This document shows positions 1-8,847 of a stretch of DNA of 64,000 bases, piece after piece. The first letter of the stretch is position 1; every line of letters begins with the position of its first letter. Below the pieces are notes generated by a model. The model ran no database searches. It had not been told where the DNA came from and saw only the letters and a program-made list of their open reading frames with translations. The stretch is from PALSA-555 sp963821325 (GTDB lineage: Bacteria > Actinomycetota > Acidimicrobiia > IMCC26256 > PALSA-555), in the NCBI GenBank assembly GCA_963821325.1, contig CAWGDC010000006.1, positions 124,001 through 188,000 on the forward strand. Reading direction: 5' to 3'. The translations under genes were made by a program, and so were the position numbers.

Positions 1-761
1 GCCGGGGTGCGGCGGAGGTGGGGCAGCCCGAACGCGTGCGCGAAGGCGTCCAGGTAGTCACGGCGCGTGAGCGGCTCGTCGTCCACGACGTTGTACCGCC
101 CACCCGGCGCCTCGAGCGCGGCCACCACCGCCGACGCGACGTCGTCGGTGTGGATCGACGACAGGTACGCCCCGGGCGCGCCGGCGACCGTCGAGGCGCG
201 CCACCGCGCGAGCCGCAGCCCCTCGTCGACGCCGCGGCTGGTCGGCCCGTAGAAGAGCCCGAAGCGCAGTACGACGCCACGCCCACCGGCGTCGGTGAAC
301 CCACCCACGAGGTCCTCGCCCTCCAGCGTCGCGGCGAGCAGGCCAGGCGCGGCCGGCGGCACCGACTCGTCGATCCAGTCGGCACCACGGTCCGGGTAGA
401 AGAAGGTGATCGACTCCTTCACGAACACGCCGATGTCGTGGTGTCGTGCCGCGTCGAGGAGATGCCGGGTCGCCTCGGTCCGCAGCCGGTTGTGCGTCGA
501 CCACGCCTGGCGGCGGCCGGCGCGTGTCGCCGTCGGGACGTTCGTGGCCAGGTGGGCGATCGCGTCGCAGCCGGCGGTGGCCGATCGCACCGACGCCGGG
601 TCGAAGAGGTCGACGGTCACCGGCTCCGCGCCGGCCCGTCGCAGCGTCTCGGCCTTCGCGTCGGTGCGGGCGAGGGCCCGCACGTCGTGTCCCGCGTCGA
701 GCAACCCCCGCACCGTCGCGGGTCCGATCGCACCCGTCGCACCCGTCAGGAACACCCTCAT
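1..761 (-). CDS. NAD(P)-binding epimerase/dehydratase-like SDR protein (C-terminus cut by window edge)
   Basis: The leftward gene starts at ATG 761 and runs off the left edge. Its N-terminus carries the Rossmann glycine motif TGATGAIG, then alternating beta/alpha segments typical of extended or atypical SDR and NmrA-like proteins. The usual YxxxK catalytic pair is not evident, which suggests an NAD(P)-binding sensor or atypical reductase rather than a standard sugar epimerase. The start overlaps the stop of the upstream Rrf2 regulator by four bases (ATGA), so the two are probably translated from one message. Substrate unknown. Confidence 0.85.
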   Translation of the reverse strand, partial: MRVFLTGATGAIGPATVRGLLDAGHDVRALARTDAKAETLRRAGAEPVTVDLFDPASVRSATAGCDAIAHLATNVPTATRAGRRQAWSTHNRLRTEATRHLLDAARHHDIGVFVKESITFFYPDRGADWIDESVPPAAPGLLAATLEGEDLVGGFTDAGGRGVVLRFGLFYGPTSRGVDEGLRLARWRASTVAGAPGAYLSSIHTDDVASAVVAALEAPGGRYNVVDDEPLTRRDYLDAFAHAFGLPHLRRTP

Positions 762-1246
762 CGCAGCACCTCCTGCATCCAGCCCCACCCCTTCTCGAGC
801 GTCGGCGGCGGCGCCGACGCCACGACCCGATCGACCAGGTCGGCGATCGACGTGTCGCGCAGCTCGGCCCGCCACGCCTCGTCGGCTCGGTCCATCACCA
901 GGTGGATCGAGCAAGGCACCCGATACTCGTGGGCCGCGACGCGTGCCGGGCCGCGGCGGCGGATCTCGGTGCAGCGAAACGCCGACTCGCGCCCTTCGAG
1001 CGCTTCGACCACGTCGAGGACGGTGACCTGCGCCGCCGGTCGGGCCAGGCGGTACCCGCCGCGTGGCCCCGGCAGCGCCTCGAGGATCCCGGCACGGGAC
1101 AGCGCCTGGAGGTGCTTGGCCAGGTACGCGGTCGGCACGTCGTGGTACTCGGCGAGCCGCCCGGCGGGCAGCGCCGCGTCGGCGGGCAGCATCGCCGTCA
1201 GCACCACGCAGTGCAGCCCCCACTCGACGCCTTCGGACAGCCGCAC
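758..1246 (-). CDS. Rrf2-family regulator with RsrR-type [2Fe-2S] ligand set
   Basis: A 162-residue winged-helix protein of the Rrf2 family: N-terminal helix, recognition helix around residues 36-52, wing with GPRGGYRLARP. It has Glu8, His12, Cys92 and Cys112. In Streptomyces RsrR the [2Fe-2S] cluster is held by Glu8 and His12 of one subunit and Cys90 and Cys110 of the other, so the 20-residue Cys spacing matches. The third cysteine of IscR/NsrR is absent. This points to a redox-sensing repressor. It starts at GTG 1246, next to a perfect dyad, and overlaps the SDR gene by four bases. The RsrR assignment is inference from residue positions. Confidence 0.9.
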   Translation of the reverse strand: MRLSEGVEWGLHCVVLTAMLPADAALPAGRLAEYHDVPTAYLAKHLQALSRAGILEALPGPRGGYRLARPAAQVTVLDVVEALEGRESAFRCTEIRRRGPARVAAHEYRVPCSIHLVMDRADEAWRAELRDTSIADLVDRVVASAPPPTLEKGWGWMQEVLR

Positions 1247-1249
1247 GAT

Positions 1250-1270
1250 CCCGGATAGTAGATATCCGGG
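1250..1270 (-). promoter_or_regulatory. Dyad operator overlapping the -10 of the Rrf2 gene
   Basis: A perfect 8-5-8 inverted repeat, CCCGGATA-gtaga-TATCCGGG, lies four bases upstream of the GTG start of the Rrf2 gene. On the minus strand it contains TACTAT, a good -10 hexamer (1261-1256), so transcription would start at or near the start codon and a bound dimer would block it. I see no clear -35. Autoregulation is inferred. Confidence 0.5.
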
Positions 1271-1291
1271 ACCGGGCCGGCCAGCCGGGGG

Positions 1292-2072
1292 TCAGAGGCG
1301 GTCGACGAGCAGGCTCTGCAGCGAGCGCCCGATCCGGCCCCGCTCGTCGTACAGGGCGCTCTCGGCGAGGCCGACGCCGTGCGCCTCGGCGAAGGTCCGG
1401 GCCTCGAGGGCGACCCACTCCCCGACCGGATAGCGGTGGAGGAACACGCTGAGGTCCGGGTTGATGAAGAGGTACTTGCCGCGCTCGAGCGCGGCGCTGA
1501 CCCCGTTGCCGAAGTCCGCGGCTGCCGCGACGCGCTGCAGCGGGCTCGGGGCCTCATCCGCCACGAGCGGGACGGCGAGGCGGAACCAAATCGTCGCCTC
1601 GCCGACGTCGGCGAACGTCCCCGCGACGACCCGCAGCTCCATCGCGTGCCAGAACCCGACGGTCGTGCCGGGGAACTGGATCCTGAACGGGGTGCCGTCG
1701 GCGGGCGGGGGCAGCGGGAGCGGGGCGGGCTCCGGGACCGGCAGATCGAGCGTCGGGTCGGTGCGCAGGCGCAGCGCCGTCGGCGCGTGCCACCTCGACG
1801 TCGCCGGCCAGGAGCGATCCCTCGACCCACTGCACCTTGCGGCCCGGGCGCAGGGTGCGGGTCCGCACCTCGAGGGGCTCCAGCGGGACGGGCCGCAGCA
1901 GCTCGATGGTGAGGCGGCTCACGAAGTGGGCGTCACCCGGGTCGGCCTGCTCGAGCGCCCGGGCGAGCAGCGCCGCGGGCGGGCCGCCGTGCTGCGCGTC
2001 GGGTGACCACGGCCCGCGGGCGAGCTCGGTCGGGACCATCCGGTCGCCGTCCGCCTCGAAGACCGCGCGCAT
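1292..2072 (-). CDS. Acyl-CoA thioesterase-like double-hotdog protein (frameshifted)
   Basis: Reading left from ATG 2072, the first part (RGPWSPDAQHGGPPAALLAR, then LTIELLRPVP) is the N-terminal hotdog of TesB/PF13622-type thioesterases. Near 1778 the frame breaks. One extra base there moves the reading into the frame that continues with MELRVVAGTF and FINPDLSVFLHRYP, the C-terminal hotdog, ending at 1292. Joined length is about 260 residues, normal for the family. Expected role is hydrolysis of acyl-CoA thioesters. Because both halves are well conserved, the indel is probably a sequence error. A 45-bp gap separates it from the Rrf2 gene downstream. Confidence 0.75.
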
Positions 2073-2178
2073 CGGTCCCGCAGGTTAGGGGGACAGCGTG
2101 CCCGGCGGCGTCCTGATGTCGGGGCGACACGCGGCGCACTCGGGCGGCACACGCGCCGGATGCGAGACTGGCGCCCCC

Positions 2179-3612
2179 ATGCTCTTCCCGACGATCACAT
2201 TCGCGATCTTCTTCATGGTGGTGCTGCCCACCAGCTGGATCCTGATGCACAAGCGGTTCCAGTGGCAGCTGTTCATCCTGGCCGCGTCGTACTTCTTCTA
2301 CGGCTACTACGACTGGCGGTTCATCTTCCTGCTGGCCGGGTCCACGCTCGTCAACCAGATCGTCGCGCTGCAGATCCACAGCAACGAGCGGGAGAACGTC
2401 CGCCGCGCCTGGTTGGCCGTCGGGGTCGCCGCCAACCTCGCCGGCCTCGGCTACTTCAAGTACTACGGGTTCTTCGTCAGCAACGCGACGAACCTGCTGC
2501 ACCGCCTCGGGCTCGGCGTGTCGCCGACCGTGCCCGCCGTGCTGCTCCCGATCGGGATCTCGTTCTTCACGTTCCAGGCGATGAGCTACATCATCGACGT
2601 CTACCGCAAGACGTTCGAGCCTCGGGGGCTGCTCGAGTTCGCCGTCTACCTGTCGTTCTTCCCGCACGTGGTGTCGGGGCCGATCGTGCGGGCCGCGGAG
2701 TTCCTGCCGCAGCTGCGGGAGCGGCACGACCCACGCAAGGTCGACTCGAGCCGCGCCTTCTACCTGATCTTTCTCGGGCTGTTCAAGAAGGTGGTGATCG
2801 CCAACTTCTTGGGGACGAACTTCGTCGACATCGTGTTCGCGAACCCCAGGCAGCACAGCTCCCTCGAGGTGCTGGTCTCGGTCTACGCCTATGCCGTCCA
2901 GATCTACGCGGACTTCAGCGGCTACACCGACATGGCGATCGGATTGGCGCTGCTACTCGGGTTCCGGTTCCCCCAGAACTTCGACAGTCCCTACACCGCG
3001 CTGTCGCTGCAGGACTTCTGGCGACGATGGCACATGACCCTGTCGCGGTGGCTGCGCGACTACCTCTACGTCCCGCTGGGCGGCAACCGCCGTGGCAAAT
3101 GGCAGACGTATCGCAACATCATGATCACGTTCCTGCTCGGCGGGCTCTGGCACGGCGCGTCCTGGACGTTCGTGGTGTGGGGCGGGATCCACGGCACGTT
3201 CCTCAGCTACGAGCACTGGCAGTCGACGCGTCGCGCCGCGAGCCACCACCACCAGGTGCCCGACAGCTGGCGCCGGCGCATGCTCCGACGATTCGTGATC
3301 TTCCAGGTCGTGTGCGTCGCCTGGATCTTCTTCCGAGCAGAATCGTTCTCGAACGCCGCGGCGGTGATCACACGGATCTTCGACCCGAGTCACTGGGTCG
3401 CGGGCGCGCCGCTCGTCACCGGCGGGGTGCTCCTCGCGATCGCCGCGGGCATCGGCGAGCAGTACATTCCACGCGACGCCATCGCGAAGCTCATGAGCCG
3501 CTTCTCGCGCTACTCCCCGGTCGCGCAAGGCCTCGTGCTCGGCGTCGCGTTCCTCGTCATCAACAGCATGGGCCCCCGCGGGGTCGCCCCCTTCATCTAC
3601 TTCCGGTTCTGA
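2179..3612 (+). CDS. MBOAT-family membrane O-acyltransferase (AlgI-like)
   Basis: A polytopic membrane protein of about 477 residues. Diagnostic segments are DFWRRWHMTLSRWLRDYLYV and GGLWHGASW, which holds the invariant MBOAT histidine. This is the AlgI/DltB/PatA type, which moves acyl (usually acetyl) groups across the membrane to a periplasmic or surface polymer. ATG 2179 is chosen because it directly precedes the first hydrophobic helix; an upstream in-frame GTG at 2098 would add a non-conserved tail. The SGNH hydrolase-like partner begins two bases after the stop, so the two form an O-acetylation module of AlgI/AlgJ style. Confidence 0.95.
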   Translation: MLFPTITFAIFFMVVLPTSWILMHKRFQWQLFILAASYFFYGYYDWRFIFLLAGSTLVNQIVALQIHSNERENVRRAWLAVGVAANLAGLGYFKYYGFFVSNATNLLHRLGLGVSPTVPAVLLPIGISFFTFQAMSYIIDVYRKTFEPRGLLEFAVYLSFFPHVVSGPIVRAAEFLPQLRERHDPRKVDSSRAFYLIFLGLFKKVVIANFLGTNFVDIVFANPRQHSSLEVLVSVYAYAVQIYADFSGYTDMAIGLALLLGFRFPQNFDSPYTALSLQDFWRRWHMTLSRWLRDYLYVPLGGNRRGKWQTYRNIMITFLLGGLWHGASWTFVVWGGIHGTFLSYEHWQSTRRAASHHHQVPDSWRRRMLRRFVIFQVVCVAWIFFRAESFSNAAAVITRIFDPSHWVAGAPLVTGGVLLAIAAGIGEQYIPRDAIAKLMSRFSRYSPVAQGLVLGVAFLVINSMGPRGVAPFIYFRF

Positions 3613-3613
3613 C

Positions 3614-4783
3614 GTGACGACGACCCCCCCCGCACCGCGGCGCTCGACGAGGACCGCCTCGCTCGACGAGCTGACCGGCGACCAGGGCAGCCCGCCGCGG
3701 GTGCCGCTCCCCGCCGGCAAGGTGATCGCCGTGGCGCTCATCGCGCTGCTCGTCGGGGCGCTCCTCAACGCCGCCGGGCTGCGCAAGAACGCTCTCGGCC
3801 AGCCGGTGGGGTGGAAGCGTGACGTCGCCAAGCTGGTCGCCACCCCGATCTACGACGTCAGTCACGCCTTCTACCTCGATCGCCTCCGCGTCGAGTTCAA
3901 GTCGCTGCTCGGGCGCAGCAGCGACGACACGGTGAACAACCGCCTCCCGAGCCCGACGATCCACAGCCCGACGCTCGGGGCCACCCCGACGACGCTGCCA
4001 CCACGCCAGGCGTTCACCCCCCAGCACATGCTGCGCCTCTGGATCGGCGGCGACTCGCTCGGCGACACGCCGGGCCAGTCGCTCATCAACGACGCCACCG
4101 CGACCGGCGCAGTCGGCATCGTCGGGCCGGTCGACACCCACATCGCGACGGGGCTCGCCCGACCCGAGGTCTTCAACTGGCCGAACTACCTCAACGAGGT
4201 GCTCACGGCCGACCAGCCCAACGCCGTGGTCCTCACCCTCGGGGCGAACGACGACCAGACCCTGACGGGCGACAACGGCGGCGAGACGTTCGGCAGCCTG
4301 GCGTGGCAGGCCGAGTACTCGCGGCGCATCGGTGGACTCATGGACTCGGTCCTGGGGCTCGCCAGCCACCCACGGCTCTTCATGGTCGGGATCCCACCCA
4401 TCCGGGACATGGGGCGCTACTTGAACGACTACGTGCTCATCAACAACATCTTCAAGACCCAAGCCGCGATGCGGCCCGGCCGCGTGTACTACGTCGACAC
4501 CGCCTCGGTCATCGGCGCGCGGACCCCGACCGGCTACTCGTACACCGACGGGCTCCCGAACCCGGACGGGACGGTCACCCAGGTGCGCAGCGCGGACGGG
4601 ATCCACTTCACGCGCGCCGGCGGCGACCTCGTCGCCAACGCCATCCTCCAGCAGATGGCTCAGGCGTTCGACCTCACGTCCTGGAGGACCGCCCCGACGA
4701 CGACCACGAAGCCGGGGCAGCACACCGGCGCCACCACCACGACCACCGGTCGCGCCACGACGACGACGACCCGCCGCCCGTAG
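3614..4783 (+). CDS. Membrane-anchored SGNH/GDSL (DUF459-like) acyltransferase partner
   Basis: A 389-residue protein: short cytoplasmic N-terminus, one membrane helix at about residues 37-58, and an extracytoplasmic SGNH domain. The catalytic blocks are visible: GGDSLGDT (nucleophile Ser), GAND (block III) and DGIHFT (Asp-x-x-His). It ends in a Thr-rich tail. DUF459/AlgJ-like proteins accept the acyl group delivered by an MBOAT protein and place it on a surface glycan. Its start lies two bases after the MBOAT gene, supporting a joint function. The target polymer cannot be read from the sequence. Confidence 0.9.
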   Translation: MTTTPPAPRRSTRTASLDELTGDQGSPPRVPLPAGKVIAVALIALLVGALLNAAGLRKNALGQPVGWKRDVAKLVATPIYDVSHAFYLDRLRVEFKSLLGRSSDDTVNNRLPSPTIHSPTLGATPTTLPPRQAFTPQHMLRLWIGGDSLGDTPGQSLINDATATGAVGIVGPVDTHIATGLARPEVFNWPNYLNEVLTADQPNAVVLTLGANDDQTLTGDNGGETFGSLAWQAEYSRRIGGLMDSVLGLASHPRLFMVGIPPIRDMGRYLNDYVLINNIFKTQAAMRPGRVYYVDTASVIGARTPTGYSYTDGLPNPDGTVTQVRSADGIHFTRAGGDLVANAILQQMAQAFDLTSWRTAPTTTTKPGQHTGATTTTTGRATTTTTRRP

Positions 4784-4855
4784 GCCGACGACCGGACGGC
4801 ATGGCGGCGCTGCCATCATGTGGAGGGCACCGTCGTCGACGTGAGGTCGTCCACC

Positions 4856-5569
4856 ATGGACCAGGGCTCGCACGAGACGGCCGTCGGCCGCCGCGTGTTC
4901 CTCGGCCTGGCGGCGTTCGCCGCCACGGGGTTCGTGTTCGGGTCCCAGATCCAGGGCTGGCTCGAGCGCAACGTCGGGCCGCTGCTCGTGAAGGACCCGA
5001 CCGGGCTGCTCGCGCTGCTGCCGATCGGCCGGTTCCGCATCTACAGCGTCACCGCCAACCTCCCCAGCCGCAGCCGCGCCGACTACCGGCTGCACGTGCG
5101 CGGCCTCGTCGACCACGACCTCGTCCTCACCTACGACGAGCTCACCGCCATGCCGAAGACCCACCTGGTGCGCGACTTCCAGTGCGTGACCGGCTGGCGG
5201 GTCCCGCAGGTGCCGTGGGCCGGGGTGCGCCTCGCCGACGTGCTCGACCGGGCCGGCGTCCGACCCGAAGCGCGAGCGCTCCGGTTCGTGTCCTTCGACG
5301 GCGCGTACACCGAGAGCCTCACGTTGACGCAGGCGCGCCGCCCCGACGTGATCGTGGCGTACGAGCTCGAGGACGCACCGTTGACCAGCGAGCACGGCGG
5401 GCCCGTGCGCATGTACATCGCGCCGATGTACGGCTACAAGTCCTGCAAATGGCTCGACACGATCGAGCTCACCCGCACGGTCGAGCCCGGCTACTGGGAG
5501 CAGCGCGGCTACGACGTCGACGGCTGGGTCGGACACTCGAACCATCGCGACGATGCCCGCACCGGCTGA
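4856..5569 (+). CDS. Molybdopterin-dependent oxidoreductase (sulfite-oxidase fold, MsrP/YedY-like)
   Basis: A protein of about 237 residues with an N-terminal GRRVFLGL followed by a hydrophobic stretch, a twin-arginine-like export or anchor signal. The molybdenum-binding cysteine is Cys110 in FQCVTGWRVPQVPW, the sulfite-oxidase superfamily motif; GYKSCKWLD near the C-terminus is also characteristic. There is no dimerisation domain, as in MsrP-type catalytic subunits. ATG 4856 follows a GTGAGG ribosome site; GTG 4820 is an alternative. The next gene encodes a b-type cytochrome and overlaps it by 17 bp, so they likely form one membrane-associated electron-transfer unit. Substrate unknown. Confidence 0.9.
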   Translation: MDQGSHETAVGRRVFLGLAAFAATGFVFGSQIQGWLERNVGPLLVKDPTGLLALLPIGRFRIYSVTANLPSRSRADYRLHVRGLVDHDLVLTYDELTAMPKTHLVRDFQCVTGWRVPQVPWAGVRLADVLDRAGVRPEARALRFVSFDGAYTESLTLTQARRPDVIVAYELEDAPLTSEHGGPVRMYIAPMYGYKSCKWLDTIELTRTVEPGYWEQRGYDVDGWVGHSNHRDDARTG

Positions 5570-6215
5570 GCTCCTGCGCTTCGACCGCGTCGAGCGGCTC
5601 GCGCACTGGACCACCGCGTCGCTGTTCGGCGTGTGCATGCTCACCGGCGCCGCGCTGTACGCCGGCCCCATCTCCACCGCCGTCGGCCAGCGCGAGCTCG
5701 TGCGGCTGCTCCACGTCAGCGCCGGCCTCGCCCTGCCCATCCCCCTCCTCGTCGGGGTCGTGGGCCGGTGGGGTCGCAAGCTGCGCGGCGACCTCGCGCG
5801 GCTCGGCCGGTTCGACGACGACGACCGCCGCTGGCTGCACACGTCGAGCCGCCCCGACGCCCGGCTCGGCAAGTTCAACCCGGGTCAGAAGCTGAACGCG
5901 GCGTTCCTCGGCTCGGCGATCGTCGTGATGCTCGCGTCCGGGATCGTGTTGAAGTGGTTCTCGCTGTTCGCCCTCAGCACGCGCACCGGCGCCACGTTCG
6001 TGCACGACTGGGTGGCGCTCGGCGTCTGGATCTCGGTCACCGGGCACATCCTCATCGCGATGCGCGACCCCGTCGCGCTCCGCGGGATGCTGCGCGGCCA
6101 CGTCCCCGCCCGGTGGGCGCGGGCCGAGCGGCCGCGCTGGTACGAGGCCGAGACCGGTGAGCCCGCCGGGACGCGGCGCGACGCCGCGCCGAGCACACCC
6201 GCGCCGTCCACCTGA
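5553..6215 (+). CDS. Cytochrome b membrane subunit (formate-dehydrogenase gamma-like)
   Basis: A 220-residue membrane protein with four helices. Histidines in VERLAHW, RLLHVSAGL, FVHDWVA and VTGHI are placed like the haem b ligands of formate dehydrogenase gamma and cytochrome b561-like subunits. It would pass electrons between the quinone pool and the molybdoenzyme whose gene overlaps it upstream. The last 30 residues are Pro/Ala-rich and unlikely to be structured. This is a different partner fold from the MsrQ haem protein usually paired with MsrP. Confidence 0.85.
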   Translation: MPAPAELLRFDRVERLAHWTTASLFGVCMLTGAALYAGPISTAVGQRELVRLLHVSAGLALPIPLLVGVVGRWGRKLRGDLARLGRFDDDDRRWLHTSSRPDARLGKFNPGQKLNAAFLGSAIVVMLASGIVLKWFSLFALSTRTGATFVHDWVALGVWISVTGHILIAMRDPVALRGMLRGHVPARWARAERPRWYEAETGEPAGTRRDAAPSTPAPST

Positions 6216-6289
6216 GCCGAGCCGCGGCGCGGCCGTCACCTCGAGTGGCCGGCCGTCGTGTCGCGACGCACGGATAGCCTCGCTGGCAG

Positions 6290-7411
6290 ATGCCCGCCGA
6301 CCCCGCCACCGTCCGCCTCCCCGCCGCGCTGCGGCCACGGGACGGGCGGTTCGGGTCAGGCCCCTCGAAGGTGCGCGACGAGGCCGTCGCTCGCCTCGCC
6401 GACGCGGCGCACGGGTTCCTCGGCACCAGCCACCGCCAGCCCGGGGTGCGAGACCTCGTCGGCCGGATCCGGGCCGGGCTCGCCGACCTGTTCACCCTCC
6501 CCGACGGCTACGAGGTGCTGCTCGGCAACGGTGGCACGACGGCGTTCTGGGACGCGGCCACCTTCGGGCTCATCGAGCGGCGCAGCCAGCACTGCGCGTT
6601 CGGGGAGTTCTCGGCGCGGTTCGCGAGCGTCGCGGCGGCCGCGCCGTTCCTCGAGGACCCCGAGGTCATCGAGTCCCCGGCCGGCACGCACCCCGAGCCG
6701 CGGGCGAACCCCGACGTCGACGTCTACGCGCTCACCCACAACGAGACCTCGACCGGCGTGATGATGAGCATCGCCCGCCCGGGTGGCGACGGGCTCGTGC
6801 TCGTCGACGGCACCTCGGCGGCGGGCGGCCTGCGCGTCGATCCGAGCGCCTTCGACTGCTACTACTTCGCGCCCCAGAAGGCGTTCGGGTCCGACGGCGG
6901 CCTGTGGCTCGCGCTCTGCTCCCCCGCGGCCATCGAGCGCATCGAGACGCTCGGCGCGTCGGGACGCTGGCAGCCGGCGTTCCTCAGCCTGCCCATCGCG
7001 CTCAGCAACGCCCGGCAGAACCAGACCTACAACACCCCCGCGCTCGCGACGCTGTTCCTCCTCGCGGACACGCTCGAGTGGATGCTCGCCCACGGCGGCC
7101 TGGAGTGGGCGGCGACCCGCTGCGACCAGGCCGCGGAGCTGGTGTACGGCTGGGCAGAGGCCAGCCCCCACGCCACCCCGTTCGTGGCCAAGCCGTCGGA
7201 GCGCAGCCACGTGACCGCCACGATCGACATCGACGGCGTGGACGCCGGGCAGCTCGCGGCCGTGCTGCGGGCCAACGGGATCCTCGATGTCGAGTCGTAC
7301 CGCAAGCTCGGGCGCAACCAGCTGCGCGTGGCGTTGTTCCCCGCGATCGAGCTCGACGACGTCGCCACCCTCACCCAGGCGATCGACCACGTGATCGCCG
7401 CGCTCGGATGA
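6290..7411 (+). CDS. serC: Phosphoserine aminotransferase
   Basis: A 373-residue class V PLP aminotransferase of the actinobacterial SerC type. RFGSGPSKVR at the N-terminus binds substrate phosphate, and Lys197 in APQKAFGSDGG should form the PLP Schiff base. It converts 3-phosphohydroxypyruvate and glutamate to phosphoserine and 2-oxoglutarate in serine synthesis. Its stop overlaps the start of the thioredoxin-like fusion gene (ATGA), so it leads a run with the selenoprotein gene. Serine is also the precursor of selenocysteine on its tRNA, but a functional link is speculation. Confidence 0.95.
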   Translation: MPADPATVRLPAALRPRDGRFGSGPSKVRDEAVARLADAAHGFLGTSHRQPGVRDLVGRIRAGLADLFTLPDGYEVLLGNGGTTAFWDAATFGLIERRSQHCAFGEFSARFASVAAAAPFLEDPEVIESPAGTHPEPRANPDVDVYALTHNETSTGVMMSIARPGGDGLVLVDGTSAAGGLRVDPSAFDCYYFAPQKAFGSDGGLWLALCSPAAIERIETLGASGRWQPAFLSLPIALSNARQNQTYNTPALATLFLLADTLEWMLAHGGLEWAATRCDQAAELVYGWAEASPHATPFVAKPSERSHVTATIDIDGVDAGQLAAVLRANGILDVESYRKLGRNQLRVALFPAIELDDVATLTQAIDHVIAALG

Positions 7412-8847
7412 GCGTCGCGCTGCCCGACGGGCTCGTCGCGATCGTGAAGCGCGACTGCCCGACCTGCCAGCTCGTCGTCCCCGTGCTCGAGGAGCTCCGC
7501 GCCCGCGGCGAGCCGACCCTGACCGTGTACAGCCAGGACGACCCGATGTTCCCGCCGGGGCTCGACGCCCGCGACGACACCGATCTCGAGCTGTCGTTCG
7601 CGCTGGACGTCGACACCGTCCCGACGCTCGTGCGCGTCGAGGGCGGCCGCGAGCAGGACCGTCTCGTCGGCTGGAGCCGCGACGCCTGGGTGCCGTTCAC
7701 CGGCGTGACCGACCTCGGCGCCGACCTGCCCCCCTACCGCCCCGGCTGCGGGTCGCGGACCCGCGACCCGGACCTCGTCGCCGCCCGCGACGCCGCCGCG
7801 GGCGCGAAGCAGCTGACGTCGCGCCGCGTCGAGCTCGGACCGAGCGAGGACGAGGTCGAGGCGATGTTCGACCGGGGCTGGACCGACGGGCTGCCCGTGG
7901 TGCCCCCCACCCCCGAGCGCGTCGCCCGCATGCTCACGGGCACGACCCGCGACGCGGATGCGGTCGTCGCCGTCGTCCCGCCCGACCTCGTGCCCTGCAC
8001 CGTCGAGAAGGTCGCGGTCAACGCCGTGCTCGCCGGCGCCCGCCCCGACTACCTGCCGGTCGTGCTCGCCGCGGTCGAGGCGGCCTGCACCGACGAGTTC
8101 AACATCCACGGGCTCCTCGCCACGACCTGGTTCTCGGGTCCGCTCGTCATCGTGAACGGGCCCCGCGCCCGTGCCATCGGCATGAACGCGGGGATCAACG
8201 CGCTCGGGCAGGGCAACCGGGCGAACGCGACCATCGGCCGGGCGCTCCAGCTCGTGATCCGCAACGTCGGCGGTGGCCGGCCCGGCGAGGTCGACCGGGC
8301 CACGCTCGGCCAGCCCGGCAAGTACACGTTCTGCTTCGCGGAGCGCGAGGAGGACTCGCCGTGGGAGCCGCTGCACGTGACCCGGGGCCTGCCCGCCTCG
8401 TCGTCGGCGGTCACGCTGTTCGCCGCCGAAGGCCCGCGCGGGATCATCGACCAGCTCTCCCGCGACGCGGACTCGCTCGCCACCAGCTTCGCGGCGTGCC
8501 TGCGGGCCACGACGCATCCGAAGCTCGCCCTCGCGTTCGACGCGATCCTCGTCGTGTCCCCCGAGCACGCCCGCGTGTTCCACGAGGCCGGCTGGACGAA
8601 GGCCCGGCTCCTCGAGGAGCTGATGGCCCGCCTCCAGCTGCCCGGCGCCGAGCTGGTCCGGGGCGCCGGCGGGATGGCCGAGGGCCTACCCGCCGGCGTC
8701 GGGGACCTCACCCTCCCGAAGTTCCGGGACGGTGGGCTGCTCATCGTCCACGCCGGTGGTGGCGCGGGGCTGTTCTCGGCCATCATCGGGGGCTGGGCCA
8801 GCGGCGCGACCGGCAGCGCCCCGGTGACGAAGGAGATCGACCCGTGA
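7408..8847 (+). CDS. Thioredoxin-like domain fused to a conserved UGSC-partner domain
   Basis: A 479-residue protein. Residues 1-100 look like a thioredoxin fold: CPTC at 17-20 and a cis-Pro-like TVPTLVRV. Residues from about 140 on form a second conserved domain that I cannot name, with DGLPVVPPT, PCTVEKVAVNAV, NIHGLLATTW and a glycine-rich segment HAGGGAGLFSAIIGGW. It overlaps serC upstream (ATGA) and the selenoprotein gene downstream (GTGA). I infer a redox enzyme in which the CPTC domain may reduce the Sec-containing partner. Confidence 0.8.
   Translation: MSVALPDGLVAIVKRDCPTCQLVVPVLEELRARGEPTLTVYSQDDPMFPPGLDARDDTDLELSFALDVDTVPTLVRVEGGREQDRLVGWSRDAWVPFTGVTDLGADLPPYRPGCGSRTRDPDLVAARDAAAGAKQLTSRRVELGPSEDEVEAMFDRGWTDGLPVVPPTPERVARMLTGTTRDADAVVAVVPPDLVPCTVEKVAVNAVLAGARPDYLPVVLAAVEAACTDEFNIHGLLATTWFSGPLVIVNGPRARAIGMNAGINALGQGNRANATIGRALQLVIRNVGGGRPGEVDRATLGQPGKYTFCFAEREEDSPWEPLHVTRGLPASSSAVTLFAAEGPRGIIDQLSRDADSLATSFAACLRATTHPKLALAFDAILVVSPEHARVFHEAGWTKARLLEELMARLQLPGAELVRGAGGMAEGLPAGVGDLTLPKFRDGGLLIVHAGGGAGLFSAIIGGWASGATGSAPVTKEIDP

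Noticed and set aside
3593..5878. A very long open frame on the minus strand (761 codons) opposite the SGNH and molybdoenzyme genes.
   Set aside because: Low-complexity, Arg/Gly/Val-rich translation with no domain; it is the antisense shadow of high-GC coding sequence, where stops are rare.
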